Origin: Nonomuraea montanisoli | Lineage (GTDB): Bacteria; Actinomycetota; Actinomycetes; Streptosporangiales; Streptosporangiaceae | Direction: 5' to 3' | Assembly (NCBI RefSeq): GCF_013363975.1 | Contig: NZ_JABWGN010000009.1 | Coordinates: forward strand, 372,001 to 436,000 | Length of the DNA: 64,000 nt | Shown: positions 32,791 through 42,222 of the stretch, piece after piece | Layout: every line of letters starts with the position of its first letter | Position numbering within the stretch: position 1 is the first letter of the stretch | Made by a program: the position numbers and the translations under genes | The notes under the pieces: model-generated | Seen by the model: the letters and a program-made list of their open reading frames with translations, nothing else | Database searches by the model: none | What the model was told of the DNA's origin: nothing

Positions 32791-33771
32791 ATGCGCACCA
32801 CCACTCTCAGGTTCGTCGGCCCCGAGGTCTCGCGGCTCGGCCTCGGCTGCATGAGCATGACCGGCAGCTACGGCCCCGCCGACCCGCACGAAGCCGCGGC
32901 CACCCTGCTGGAAGCCCTCGACTCCGGCGTCACCCTCTTCGACACCGGCGACTTCTACGGCGACGGAGCGAACGAGGAACTCCTCGGCCGGACCCTCGCC
33001 CCGCACCGCGACCGCGTCGTGCTGACCACCAAGACGGGCGTCCGGCGCACCCCCGACGGCCTGGTCCCCGCCGGCTCGCCCGACGCCCTGCGCCGCGCCT
33101 GCGAGGAGTCCCTGCGCCGGCTGCGCACCGACCACATCGACGTGTACTACCTCGCCCGCGTCGACCCCGCCGTCCCCGTCGAGGAGTCGGTCGGTGCGCT
33201 GGCCGACCTGATCGCCCAGGGCAAGGTGGGCTGCATCGGCCTGTCCGAGGTCTCGGCCGCCACCCTGCGACGCGCCCACGCCGTCCACCCGATCAGCGCC
33301 GTCCAGACCGAGTACTCGCTGTGGGAACGCCATGTCGAAGGCGACATCCTGCCCACGCTCCGCGACCTCGGCGCCGTCCTGGTCGCCTACAGCCCGCTCG
33401 GCCGCGGCCTGCTCACCGGGGCCGTTCGCGCCACGACGCGCTACGAGCACGGCGACTTCCGCGCCACCGCGCCCCGCTACAACGGCGACAACCTCAGGGC
33501 CAACCTGGCCATCGTCGACGCCGTCACCCGACTCGCCGTCGCCAAGGGCGCCACCCCCGCCCAGGTCGCCCTCGCCTGGCTCCTCACCCGCGGCGGCGAC
33601 GTCGTCCCCATCCCCGGCAGCTCGCGCCGCGCCCACCTGCGCGACAACCTGGCCGCCCTCGACCTGCACCTGACCGCGGCCGACCTCGGCGCCATCGACG
33701 CCGCCGTCCCCACGGGCGGAGCCCAGGGAGCCCGATACGGCGACCACGGCATCCGCATGATCGACCGATGA
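32791..33771 (+). CDS. Aldo/keto reductase
   Basis: 326 residues from ATG 32791, five bases after GGAG; an ATG at 32788 is too close to it. The AKR barrel is clear: RLGLGCMSMTGSYG, FDTGDFYGDGANEELLG with the catalytic D and Y, and the lysine strand VLTTKTGV. The usual histidine of the Y-x-H-R-x-D strand is Ala here (YYLARVD), a change seen in some AKR13-like members. The NADPH site VPIPGSSRRAHLRDN is normal. The substrate is unknown; context with an esterase suggests detoxification. Confidence 0.88.
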   Translation: MRTTTLRFVGPEVSRLGLGCMSMTGSYGPADPHEAAATLLEALDSGVTLFDTGDFYGDGANEELLGRTLAPHRDRVVLTTKTGVRRTPDGLVPAGSPDALRRACEESLRRLRTDHIDVYYLARVDPAVPVEESVGALADLIAQGKVGCIGLSEVSAATLRRAHAVHPISAVQTEYSLWERHVEGDILPTLRDLGAVLVAYSPLGRGLLTGAVRATTRYEHGDFRATAPRYNGDNLRANLAIVDAVTRLAVAKGATPAQVALAWLLTRGGDVVPIPGSSRRAHLRDNLAALDLHLTAADLGAIDAAVPTGGAQGARYGDHGIRMIDR

Positions 33772-33817
33772 GGCGGGGCAGCGCTCCGCTTCGCCACTCG
33801 CCGAGGAAGAAGCACCG

Positions 33818-34996
33818 TTGACCACAGACCCGCACCACCTCCTCACCGCCTGCAGCACCGAGCAGCTCCGCCGGCGGCGCAGCGTCAAGTGGCAGGAGTT
33901 CCCGCCGGACGTCCTGCCCCTGCGCATCGCGGAGATGGACACCCCGCTCGCCGAGCCCGTCGCCGCGGCGCTGATCAACGCCGTGAACCGGGGTGACACC
34001 GGCTACGCGCTGGCCGGACGGCTTCCGGAGGCGTTCGCCGGCTTCGCCGCACGCCAGTACGGCTGGCACCCCGACGCCTCCGCCGCCCGCCTGGTCCCGG
34101 ATGTGATGTCCGGCATCGTGGAGGTCCTGCAGATCATCTCCGAGCCCGGCGACCGTGTCGTCGTCAACACCCCCGGGTATCCGCCGTTCTTCTACTGGCT
34201 CGAACGCATCGGGCGCCGGGTGGTCCAGAGCCCGCTGGCCGTCGGGCCGGACGGGCACCGGCTGGATGTGGACCGGCTGGAACGCGACTTCGCCGCCGGA
34301 GCGCGGGTGTATCTGCTGTGCAACCCGCACAACCCCACCGGCCTGGTCCTCACCCGCGACGAACTGACCCGGGTGGCCGAGCTGGCCGACCGCTATCACG
34401 TGCGGGTCGTCGTGGACGAGATCCTCGCGCCCCTGACCTATCCCGGCGCGCGGCACGTCCCGTTCCCGTCGCTGGACAGCCCGGCCGCGGCCCGCTCCAT
34501 CGCCCTGGTCTCGGCCTCCAAGGCGTGGAACATCGCCGGGCTCAAGGCCGCCCTCGCGGTGCCCGGGCCGGCCGCCCACGCCGACGTGGCGGCGATCCAC
34601 GAGGAGGTCAGCGAGGGCGCCGGCCTGCTGGGCGTGCTGGCCGCCGAAGCCGCCTTCACCCACGGCGACCCCTGGCTCCGCCGCTTGATCACCGCCCTGG
34701 ACGGCAACCGGCGCCTGCTGGCCGCCCAGCTCGCCGACCACCTGCCCGGCGTCGGCCACCATCCGCCCCGGGCGGGCTACGTTGCCTGGCTCGACTGCCG
34801 CGCGCTCGGGTGGGGCGACGACCCGGCCCAGGTGTTCCTGCGTCAGGGCAAGGTCGGCCTGTCGTCCGGCCTGCGGTTCGGGCCGGAGGGGCGCGGGTTC
34901 GTCCGGCTCAACTTCGCCACCGCACCGGAGCGCCTCACCGAGGCCGTCACCCGCATGGCCGCCGCCCGCGCCCAGGCGGACGAGCGGCCCGCCTGA
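33818..34996 (+). CDS. PLP-dependent aminotransferase-fold enzyme, MalY/PatB type (C-S lyase or aminotransferase)
   Basis: 392 residues from TTG 33818, eight bases after GAGGAAG. MalY/PatB features: RSVKWQEFPPDVLPLRIAEMDTPLAEPV at the N-terminus, NTPGYPPFFYWLE, NPHNPTGLVLTRDEL, the aspartate in VVVDEI and the PLP lysine in SASKAWN. Such enzymes cleave cystathionine or cysteine conjugates. It follows the aldo/keto reductase on the same strand with a 46-base gap, so it may belong to the same operon. Confidence 0.87.
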   Translation: MTTDPHHLLTACSTEQLRRRRSVKWQEFPPDVLPLRIAEMDTPLAEPVAAALINAVNRGDTGYALAGRLPEAFAGFAARQYGWHPDASAARLVPDVMSGIVEVLQIISEPGDRVVVNTPGYPPFFYWLERIGRRVVQSPLAVGPDGHRLDVDRLERDFAAGARVYLLCNPHNPTGLVLTRDELTRVAELADRYHVRVVVDEILAPLTYPGARHVPFPSLDSPAAARSIALVSASKAWNIAGLKAALAVPGPAAHADVAAIHEEVSEGAGLLGVLAAEAAFTHGDPWLRRLITALDGNRRLLAAQLADHLPGVGHHPPRAGYVAWLDCRALGWGDDPAQVFLRQGKVGLSSGLRFGPEGRGFVRLNFATAPERLTEAVTRMAAARAQADERPA

Positions 34997-35017
34997 GCGA
35001 CGCCCCTTCCCCGGCGC

Positions 35018-35608
35018 TCAGCGGCGGCGCGACCGCAGCCAGACCCCTGCGCCGACGAGGACCAGCAGGACGACCGCTCCCCACAGCCATCCGGGCGCGC
35101 CACCCGACTCCCGCTCGGCACCCGAACGGGCCGCCGCGCCGGAGGCCGGGGACCGCGCCGGGGCCGGGGTGGAAGCCGGCGAGGAGGGCGAAGCCGGCGC
35201 CTCCGTCGAAGCGCGTGCGGGCGTGGATGCGCCCCCGCCGGTCACGGTGAAGGGGATCTCCCCTTCGATCGGGTGGCCGTCGGAGGAGACCACCCGCCAG
35301 CCGATCACGTAGGAGCCGGGCTCCAGCGGCTGGGGGACGTCGGCGAACACCTTCGGGCCCGCCGTACGGGGAGTGCCGACGGTGACCTGCCTGCCGGCGG
35401 CGTCGTGCAGCACGACGGCGGGGAAGCGCACGCGCGCGGAGTATTCGAGCTCTATCTCCTTGACCGACGCCACCTGGGCGTTCTTGGCGGGGGAGCTGCT
35501 CTTGAGCGAGTCGTGCGCGAGTGAGGGGGAGGCGGTGCAGAGGATCCATGCTCCGCAGGCGAGCGTCACGGCCATCAGGCTACGGAGGAAACGCGGCGAC
35601 ACTGTCAT
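35018..35608 (-). CDS. copC: Copper-binding periplasmic-type protein CopC with C-terminal membrane anchor
   Basis: 196 residues. The signal peptide ends SPSLA, leaving an N-terminal His (H32) on the mature protein, a Cu(II) ligand in CopC. The second site segment VSSDGHPIEGEIPFTV supplies Asp and His. Residues 125-165 are a Ser/Ala/Pro linker, then a single helix (WLWGAVVLLVLVGAGVWL) and RSRRR anchor it. Last gene of the copper operon, 14 bases after copA. Confidence 0.9.
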   Translation of the reverse strand: MTVSPRFLRSLMAVTLACGAWILCTASPSLAHDSLKSSSPAKNAQVASVKEIELEYSARVRFPAVVLHDAAGRQVTVGTPRTAGPKVFADVPQPLEPGSYVIGWRVVSSDGHPIEGEIPFTVTGGGASTPARASTEAPASPSSPASTPAPARSPASGAAARSGAERESGGAPGWLWGAVVLLVLVGAGVWLRSRRR

Positions 35609-35622
35609 GTCGGACTCCAGAG

Positions 35623-37950
35623 TCAGGCGATCGTGGAGGGGACCGGGTGGCGTGGGTCGTCCAGGTCCTCCACGTACGGGGTGAAGGGGTCGGTGGTCGC
35701 GGGCGGCGGGGCGAAGCGGCGCAGGCGCAGGCTGTTGGAGACCACGAACACCGAGGACAGGGCCATGGCGGCTCCCGCGATGAGGGGATTGAGCAGGCCG
35801 GCGGCGGCCAGCGGGAGCGCCGCGAGGTTGTAGCCGAAGGCCCAGACGAGGTTGCCGCGGATCGTGGCCAGGGTGCCGCGGGCCAGGGTGATGGCCGTGG
35901 GCACGACGTCGAGATCATCCCGGATGAGGATGAGGTCGGCGGCGGCCATGGCCACGTCGGTGCCTTCGACCACGGCCAGTCCGAGATCGGCGCGGGCCAG
36001 GGCCGGGGCGTCGTTGATGCCGTCGCCGACCATGGCGACGCGATGGCCGTCGGCCTGCAGGCGCGTGATGACGGCAGCCTTGTCGGCGGGCAGCACCTCG
36101 GCGATCACGTCGTCGATGCCGACCCGGGCGGCGACGGCGTGGGCGGTGGCGGCGTTGTCGCCGGTGAGCAGCAGCGTCCGCAGGCCCATGGCGTGCAGCC
36201 GGGCGACCGCGTCCGCGGCCGAGGGCTTGATGGTGTCGGCGAGGGCGAGCGCTCCCAGGACGGCGCCGTCGGCCGCGGCCAGGACGACGGTGCGGCCCTC
36301 GCTTTCCCAACCGGCCCGGGCACGATCGAGCGGCGGCGGCACGGTGACGCCCTCCCGGTCCAGCAACCGCGCCGAGCCGACCAGGATCCGCCTGTCCTCC
36401 ACCGTCCCTCGGGCGCCCAGCCCGGCTAGGGCGGTGAACGCGTCCACCGGGGGCAGCTCGCCGCACTCGGCGCGCGCCCTGTCGGCGATGGCCGCGGCGA
36501 TGGCGTGTTCGGAGGCGTTCTCGACGGCGCCCACGTAGCGCAGCACGTCATCCGGGCGAACGCCCTCGGCCGTGGTCAGATCCACCACGCTCATACGGCC
36601 GTGGGTGAGGGTGCCGGTCTTGTCCAGGACGACGGTGTCGACCGTACGGGCGGACTCCATGGCCTGGTGGCTCTTGATGAAGACCCCGAGCCGGGCGCCG
36701 GTCCCCGAAGCGACCTGGAGCGCGGTGGGGATGGCCAGCCCGAGCGCACAAGGGCAGGCGATGATGAGGACGGCCAGCGCGGCGGTGACCGCCTCGTGCG
36801 CCTGGGCTCCGGAGAGCAGCCAGCCGGCCAGGGTCAGCGCCGACAGGACGAACACCGCCGGCACGAACCAGCCGCAGATCCGGTCCGCGAGCCGCTGCAC
36901 GGCGGCCTTGTCGGCCTGGGCGTGTTCGACGAGGCGGATGAGGGCGGCGAGCTGGGTGCCGGCGCCCACCCGCGTGGCGCGGACCATGAGTCGCCCGCTG
37001 AGGTTGACGGTCGCGCCGGTCACCGCGTCGCCCTCGCCGACTTCGGCGGGCACGGGCTCACCCGTCATGGCGCTGGTGTCGATCGTGCTCTGCCCGGACT
37101 CGATCAGGCCGTCGGCGGCGATGCTCTCACCCGGGCGGACCACGAACAGGTCGCCGGCCCGCAGGTCGGCCACGTCGATGCGGTACTCGTTCCCGTCGGC
37201 GCGCAGCACGCTGACGTCCTTGGCCCCGAGCTCGGCCAGCCGGCGCAGCACGGCACCGGAGGAGCGCCGTGCCCGGGCCTCCAGGAAGCGCCCGGCCAAC
37301 GCGAACATGGTCACGCCTCCGGCGACGTCGAGATAGAGCGCGCTGTCGGGCGCGGACAGCAACGCCCACACGCCCGACCCGGCCGGCGCGGCGTCGACCG
37401 GGAACAGGATGACGTACAACGACCAGCAGGTGGACGTGATGACCCCCGTCGAGATCAGGGTGTCCATCGAGGTGGTGCCGTGCCTGGCGGCTCTGAACGC
37501 GTTGCGGTGGAAGGGCCACGCGCACCACGTCACCATCGGCAGGGTCAGGCCGATCAGCACCCACTGCCATCCGGCGAAGCGCCAGGCCGGCGCGAACGCC
37601 ATCCCCATGGACAGGTCCATCAGCACCACGGCCAGCGCGATCGCGACCACCATGCGCCGCCCGATCGTCCGCACCCGCCGATCGTCGGTGTCGTCCGGGC
37701 CGGCGGTCGTGTGCGGCGTGTACGGTTCGGCGCTGTAGCCGGTGCGCTCGACCTCCCGGATCAGCTCCTCGAGCGTGACTCCGTCGGCCTGGATCGCCGC
37801 CTTCTCGGTCGCGTAGTTGACGCTGGCGCTCACTCCTTCCATGCGGTTGAGCTTGCGCTCCACGCGCGCCGCGCACGCCGCGCACGTCATTCCGCCGATG
37901 ACGAGCTGGACGAACGTGTCGCTGCCGTCTTGGGGTTCTGTGACTGTCAT
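35623..37950 (-). CDS. copA: Copper-translocating P1B-type ATPase CopA
   Basis: 775 residues from ATG 37950, preceded by GGAG. One heavy-metal-associated domain carries C23-A-A-C26. The membrane metal site is C399-P-C401, the phosphorylated aspartate is D443 in DKTGT, and the TGEP and GDGINDAPAL motifs are intact. This is the CPC class that exports Cu(I). The long upstream extension of the frame overlaps no credible start. Confidence 0.93.
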   Translation of the reverse strand: MTVTEPQDGSDTFVQLVIGGMTCAACAARVERKLNRMEGVSASVNYATEKAAIQADGVTLEELIREVERTGYSAEPYTPHTTAGPDDTDDRRVRTIGRRMVVAIALAVVLMDLSMGMAFAPAWRFAGWQWVLIGLTLPMVTWCAWPFHRNAFRAARHGTTSMDTLISTGVITSTCWSLYVILFPVDAAPAGSGVWALLSAPDSALYLDVAGGVTMFALAGRFLEARARRSSGAVLRRLAELGAKDVSVLRADGNEYRIDVADLRAGDLFVVRPGESIAADGLIESGQSTIDTSAMTGEPVPAEVGEGDAVTGATVNLSGRLMVRATRVGAGTQLAALIRLVEHAQADKAAVQRLADRICGWFVPAVFVLSALTLAGWLLSGAQAHEAVTAALAVLIIACPCALGLAIPTALQVASGTGARLGVFIKSHQAMESARTVDTVVLDKTGTLTHGRMSVVDLTTAEGVRPDDVLRYVGAVENASEHAIAAAIADRARAECGELPPVDAFTALAGLGARGTVEDRRILVGSARLLDREGVTVPPPLDRARAGWESEGRTVVLAAADGAVLGALALADTIKPSAADAVARLHAMGLRTLLLTGDNAATAHAVAARVGIDDVIAEVLPADKAAVITRLQADGHRVAMVGDGINDAPALARADLGLAVVEGTDVAMAAADLILIRDDLDVVPTAITLARGTLATIRGNLVWAFGYNLAALPLAAAGLLNPLIAGAAMALSSVFVVSNSLRLRRFAPPPATTDPFTPYVEDLDDPRHPVPSTIA

Positions 37951-38091
37951 GGGGGCTCCGTACGTCTCCGTGGTCTGGTCGTTCTGCGGCGGCGCGCATC
38001 GGGCCTGCCGCACCGGGGCCGCGACGGCCCCGCGCTGTTCGCGGGGCACGGCGGAACACAGGCCGGCGGCATGGCCGTGGCCTGGGAGATG

Positions 38092-38652
38092 TCAGACGAG
38101 GGAGAGACGCGCCGGCGGGCCGCGCCGGGAGATCGCCGCCGCGAACCGCGACCCGGGGAAGGGGACGTGCTCGTCCCGCGACGGCCTACGGTCGTGCGTG
38201 CCCGCCCCGCCGAGCCCGCCGGCGAGGATCAACAGGACCCTCCACCAGCGCCGGACCGTGGTCGCGGCGAGCTGGAGCAGGACAGCCAGAGCCGATTCGC
38301 CGCGCTCCAGCCACCAGGCCGAGATGAGCGCCGTCACGGCGTGCACCAGGAACATGCCCACACCGGTGCCGTGCTCGTGACCGGGCTGTACCGACGCGGC
38401 GGCACCTACGCCGAACAGGTGGTGCATGCCGTACTGCGTGGCGAAGCACGCCGCGAGCAGCGTCCCCATGCCGCGCCGGCTCCCGCCGAGCAGGTAGGCG
38501 CCCGCCCAGGCCAGCGCGGACGCGCCGAGCAGGACCTCCAGGCGCGCCGGCTCACCGCCGGCGAACCCGTGCAGGGCAGCCGAGACCAGCACGCACACCG
38601 CCGCGAACACCGCGGCCCGCATCGCGCGCAGGAGAGGCTGACCGATGGGCAC
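38092..38652 (-). CDS. Membrane protein of the copper operon with His-rich loops (DUF5134-like), function unknown
   Basis: 186 residues from GTG 38652. About five helices, with histidines clustered in loops: QYGMHHLF, PGHEHGTG and FLVHAVT. The C-terminal tail is Arg-rich. It is 141 bases upstream of copA on the same strand. Similar small membrane proteins occur beside copC/copD genes in actinomycetes, so a copper role is inferred. No CopD is present. Confidence 0.62.
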   Translation of the reverse strand: MPIGQPLLRAMRAAVFAAVCVLVSAALHGFAGGEPARLEVLLGASALAWAGAYLLGGSRRGMGTLLAACFATQYGMHHLFGVGAAASVQPGHEHGTGVGMFLVHAVTALISAWWLERGESALAVLLQLAATTVRRWWRVLLILAGGLGGAGTHDRRPSRDEHVPFPGSRFAAAISRRGPPARLSLV

Positions 38653-38696
38653 CCGGTCATAGTGCCATGCGATGGTGCCCGTGCGCCTACCGGCCG

Positions 38697-39446
38697 TCAG
38701 TGACCTTGTCGGCGCAGGAGGTACGTGTCCATGATCCAGCCCTTGCGGGCGCGCGCCTCGGCCCGCAGCTCGCGGATGCGATCGCCGACCTCGGCCACGG
38801 GACCGGCCACCAGGATCTCGTCCGGCGTGCCCAGGTAGGCGCCCCAGTGGATGTGGAAGTCGTCCTGGCCGGCGAAGGAGCAGTGGGCGTCGAGCATGAC
38901 GACCATGTCGTCGGCGGTGGGGCCGTGCTCGGCCAGGCGGCGGCCGGTGGTGAGGTGCACGGGCCGGCCGACCTGGGTGAGGCTCGTCCGGTGGCGGGCG
39001 GTGAGCGCGGCCACGCTGCTGATCCCGGGGATGACCTCGTAGGCGAAGCTGACGTTCCCGCGCTGGAGGATCTCCTCGACGATGGCCAGCGTGCTGTCGT
39101 ACACGCCGGGGTCGCCCCACACGAGGAACGCCCCGGTCTGGCCGTCGCGCAGCTCGTCGCGGATGAGCGCCTCACAGGCGAGCGCCCGGCGCGCGCGCCA
39201 GTCCTCGACGGCGGCGGCGTACGCCGGGGCGGTCCGGTCGCGCTCGGGGTCGCGGGCCTCGGCGATCCGGTACGGCCGGCGGCCGTGCTCGGCGATCATG
39301 TCCAGCCGGAGCTGGACCAGCTCGTGCTTGACCTCGCCCTTGTCCACGACGAGGAACACGTCCGTGGCGGCGATGGCCTTGATCGCCTGCAGGGTGAGAT
39401 GGTCGGGATCGCCGGCGCCGATGCCGATGACGAGTAGCCGCTTCAC
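38697..39446 (-). CDS. cobF: Precorrin-6A synthase (deacetylating), CobF
   Basis: 249 residues from GTG 39446; GTG 39452 is an alternative. The tetrapyrrole-methylase fold is clear: RLLVIGIGAGDPDHLTLQAI, then the AFLVWGDPGVYDS loop and VIPGISSVAAL. CobF methylates C1 of precorrin-5 with loss of the acetyl group and marks the aerobic route to B12. It is divergent from cobL. Confidence 0.92.
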   Translation of the reverse strand: MKRLLVIGIGAGDPDHLTLQAIKAIAATDVFLVVDKGEVKHELVQLRLDMIAEHGRRPYRIAEARDPERDRTAPAYAAAVEDWRARRALACEALIRDELRDGQTGAFLVWGDPGVYDSTLAIVEEILQRGNVSFAYEVIPGISSVAALTARHRTSLTQVGRPVHLTTGRRLAEHGPTADDMVVMLDAHCSFAGQDDFHIHWGAYLGTPDEILVAGPVAEVGDRIRELRAEARARKGWIMDTYLLRRQGH

Positions 39447-39480
39447 CCGCACGAGTCTGCCAGAACGCCGGATATACGAT

Positions 39481-39546
39481 ATGCACCACAAGATCCCCAA
39501 AGACCCCAAGGAGCCCAAGGTGCCGCACGTGGCGGGCAGCGTGTGA
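39481..39546 (+). CDS. Possible 21-residue leader peptide overlapping the cobL start
   Basis: ATG 39481 to TGA 39546 encodes a His/Lys/Pro-rich peptide with MHHKIPKDPKEPKVPHVAG, and its stop overlaps the cobL GTG as GTGA. An extended TATACGAT lies directly upstream. It may be a translated leader coupling to cobL, or chance; nothing else supports it. Confidence 0.3.
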   Translation: MHHKIPKDPKEPKVPHVAGSV

Positions 39547-40757
39547 TCACCGTCGTCGGCATCGGGGCGGACGGCTGGGACGGGTTGTCCGCCGCCGCGC
39601 GGATGACCCTGGAGGCCGCCGAGGTGCTCATGGGGGGCCGCAGGCAGCTCGACCTCGTGCCCGCGTCGGCGGCCGAGCGCGTGGCTTGGCCTTCACCGCT
39701 GCTGCCCGCGCTGCCCTCGCTCCTGGACAGGTACGCCGGGCGCGAGGTGTGCGTGCTGGCCAGCGGCGATCCCCTGTTCTACGGCATCGGCTCCACGCTG
39801 GTGCGGCTGCTGGGGGCGGCGGAGGTCCGGGTGGTGCCGCACGTGTCGTCGCTGTCGCTGGCGTGCGCGCGGCTCGGCTGGCCGGTCGAGCGGGTCGACG
39901 TGGTCAGCCTCGTGGGGCGCCCCCCGGCGGCGCTGAACGCCGCGGTCCTGCCGGGAGGGCGGATCGTCGTGCTCGGCGCCGGCCGCGACTCCCCGTCCCT
40001 GGTGGCCGGGCTGCTGACCGGGCTCGGGTACGGCCCCAGCCCCATGACCGTCCTGTCGGACCTGGGCGCGGCGAGCGAGTCCCTCGTCACGGGAACGGCG
40101 GCGACCTGGGTGTCGCAGGGAGCCGAGCCGTCCGCGTTGAACGTGATCGCCGTCGAGTGCGTGGCCGAACCCGGCGTCGAGCCGCTCGCGCGCGTGCCCG
40201 GGCTGCCCGACGCGGCGTTCGAGCACGACGGCCAGCTCACCAAGCGGGAGGTCCGCGCGGTCAGCCTGTCGCGGCTGGCTCCGCTGCCCGGCCGGCTGCT
40301 GTGGGACGTCGGCGCGGGCGCGGGCAGCATCGCCATCGAGTGGATGCGCAGCCACCCGGCGTGCGCGGCCGTGGCGATCGAGAGCCGGGCCGACCGCGCC
40401 GCCGCCATCACGCGCAACGCCGACCGGCTCGGCGTGCCGTCGCTGAGGGTCGTCGAGGGCAGGGCCCCGGCGGCGCTGGAGGGGCTGCCCGCGCCGGACG
40501 CGGTGTTCGTGGGCGGCGGCGCGAGCGCGCCCGGGCTGCTGGAGAGCTGCTGGGCGGCGCTGCGGCCCGGCGGCCGGCTGGTGGTGAACGCCGTCACCCT
40601 GGAGTCGGAGTCCGTCGTCGCCGCGTGGTACGCCCGGCTCGGCGGAGACCTGGTGCGCCTGTCCGTGCAGCGGGCCTCGCCCGTCGGCTCGTTCACGGGG
40701 TGGCGGGCCGCGATGCCGGTGACCGTGTGGTCGGTCACCAGGAAGGACGTGCCGTGA
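39543..40757 (+). CDS. cobL: Precorrin-6B C5,15-methyltransferase (decarboxylating), CobL (CbiE-CbiT fusion)
   Basis: 404 residues, GTG start. Residues 1-200 are the CbiE methylase (TVVGIGADGWDGL, LASGDPLFYGIG). Residues 205-404 are the CbiT domain with the S-adenosylmethionine motif LLWDVGAGAGSIAIEWMR and AVFVGGGASAPG. It methylates C5 and C15 of precorrin-6B and removes a carboxyl. The stop overlaps cobM as GTGA. Confidence 0.94.
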   Translation: MITVVGIGADGWDGLSAAARMTLEAAEVLMGGRRQLDLVPASAAERVAWPSPLLPALPSLLDRYAGREVCVLASGDPLFYGIGSTLVRLLGAAEVRVVPHVSSLSLACARLGWPVERVDVVSLVGRPPAALNAAVLPGGRIVVLGAGRDSPSLVAGLLTGLGYGPSPMTVLSDLGAASESLVTGTAATWVSQGAEPSALNVIAVECVAEPGVEPLARVPGLPDAAFEHDGQLTKREVRAVSLSRLAPLPGRLLWDVGAGAGSIAIEWMRSHPACAAVAIESRADRAAAITRNADRLGVPSLRVVEGRAPAALEGLPAPDAVFVGGGASAPGLLESCWAALRPGGRLVVNAVTLESESVVAAWYARLGGDLVRLSVQRASPVGSFTGWRAAMPVTVWSVTRKDVP

Positions 40758-41509
40758 CCGTGTACTTCGTCGGGGCCGGCCCCGGGGCCGCCGACCTGAT
40801 CACCCTGCGCGGCCTGCGGCTGCTGCAGTCGTCGCCCGTGTGCCTGTACGCGGGCTCGCTGGTGCCCAGGGAGCTCCTGGACTCCTGCCCGGTGGGAGTC
40901 AGGCTCGTGGACACCGCGAACCTGACGCTCGACGAGATCGTGGTGGAGCTGATCACCGCCCACCGCGCGGGTCTCGACGTGGCGCGGCTGCACTCGGGCG
41001 ACCCGTCGGTGTTCAGCGCGGTGGCCGAGCAGATGCGCCGGCTGGACGAGCTCGGCGTGCCGTACGAGGTGGTCCCCGGCGTGCCGGCGTTCGCGGCCGC
41101 GGCCGCCGCGCTGCGCAGGGAGCTGACCGTGCCCGGCGTCGGCCAGACGGTCATCCTGACCCGCACCTCGGCCCGCGCCACGCCGATGCCGGAGGGCGAG
41201 GATCTGACGACCCTGGGCGCGAGCGGCGCCACGATGGTGCTCCACCTGGCCGTGCAGCGGATCGACGCCGTGGTCGCGGAGCTGCTGCCCGTCTACGGCC
41301 CCGACTGCCCGGTCGCGGTGGTGGCGCGGGCCAGCCGGCCCGACGAGGTGATCCTGCGTGGCACGCTGGCGGACATCGCCGGGCAGGTCCACGAGGCCGG
41401 GATCCGGCGTACGGCGGTGATCGTCGTCGGCCGGGTGCTGTCGGCGACGCGGTTCCCCGACAGCCATCTCTACAGCACCGAGCGGGCGCGGCCGTGCGAC
41501 GCGTCCTGA
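40754..41509 (+). CDS. cobM: Precorrin-4 C11-methyltransferase, CobM
   Basis: 251 residues from GTG 40754. Tetrapyrrole methylase with TVYFVGAGPGAADLITLRG, YAGSLVP, RLHSGDPSVFSA and VVPGVPAFAAAAAAL, a typical CobM/CbiF pattern. It converts precorrin-4 to precorrin-5. It overlaps cobL by four bases and cobK by sixteen. Confidence 0.94.
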   Translation: MTVYFVGAGPGAADLITLRGLRLLQSSPVCLYAGSLVPRELLDSCPVGVRLVDTANLTLDEIVVELITAHRAGLDVARLHSGDPSVFSAVAEQMRRLDELGVPYEVVPGVPAFAAAAAALRRELTVPGVGQTVILTRTSARATPMPEGEDLTTLGASGATMVLHLAVQRIDAVVAELLPVYGPDCPVAVVARASRPDEVILRGTLADIAGQVHEAGIRRTAVIVVGRVLSATRFPDSHLYSTERARPCDAS

Positions 41510-42222
41510 TCCTGGGCGGCACGGCCGAGGCGCGGGCGCTGGCCGCCGGGCTGGCCGGCCGCGGCGTGCACGTGGTGTCGTCGCTGGCCGGGCGGGTGAG
41601 CAACCCCCGCCTGCCGGTCGGTGAGGTGCGTGAGGGCGGGTTCGGCGGGCCGGACGGGCTGGCCGCCTGGCTGGCGGCCGAGCGGATCGACGCCGTGGTG
41701 GACGCCACCCATCCGTTCGCCGCGCGGATGACCGCGTCGGCGGCCGAGGCTTCGGCCAGGACGGGCGTGCCGCTGCTGGTCCTGCGCCGTCCGGGATGGC
41801 GGGAGGAGCCCGGCGACGACTGGTGTCGCGTGGCCTCGCTGCACGAGGCCGCCACCCGGCTGCCGAGCCCGGCGCGGGTGTTCCTCACCACCGGCCGCCG
41901 CAGCCTGCCGGTCTTCACCGGCCTGCCCGGGGTGTGGTTGCTGGCCAGGTCGGTCGATCCCCCCGAGCCGCCCGTTCCGGACCACGTGCACGTGCTGCTC
42001 GACCGCGGGCCGTACACCGTCGAGGGGGAGCACGCGCTCATCCGCGAGCACCGGCTGGACGTGCTGGTGACCAAGGACAGCGGCGGCCGGATGACCACCG
42101 CCAAGCTGGTCGCGGCACGCGAACGGGGACTACCGGTGATCATGGTGGACCGGCCGCCGTTGCCCGCCGGCGTCCGGCTGGTGGAGACCGTCGAGGAGGC
42201 GGCGGCCTGGGCTCAGGGGTAG
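41494..42222 (+). CDS. cobK: Precorrin-6A reductase, CobK
   Basis: 242 residues from GTG 41494. The N-terminal VLILGGTAEARALAAGL, then VDATHPFAARM, and the late VLVTKDSGGRMTTAKLVAARE are CobK/CbiJ signatures. It reduces precorrin-6A with NADPH. Its last ten bases overlap the end of the convergent cobIJ gene. Confidence 0.93.
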   Translation: MRRVLILGGTAEARALAAGLAGRGVHVVSSLAGRVSNPRLPVGEVREGGFGGPDGLAAWLAAERIDAVVDATHPFAARMTASAAEASARTGVPLLVLRRPGWREEPGDDWCRVASLHEAATRLPSPARVFLTTGRRSLPVFTGLPGVWLLARSVDPPEPPVPDHVHVLLDRGPYTVEGEHALIREHRLDVLVTKDSGGRMTTAKLVAARERGLPVIMVDRPPLPAGVRLVETVEEAAAWAQG

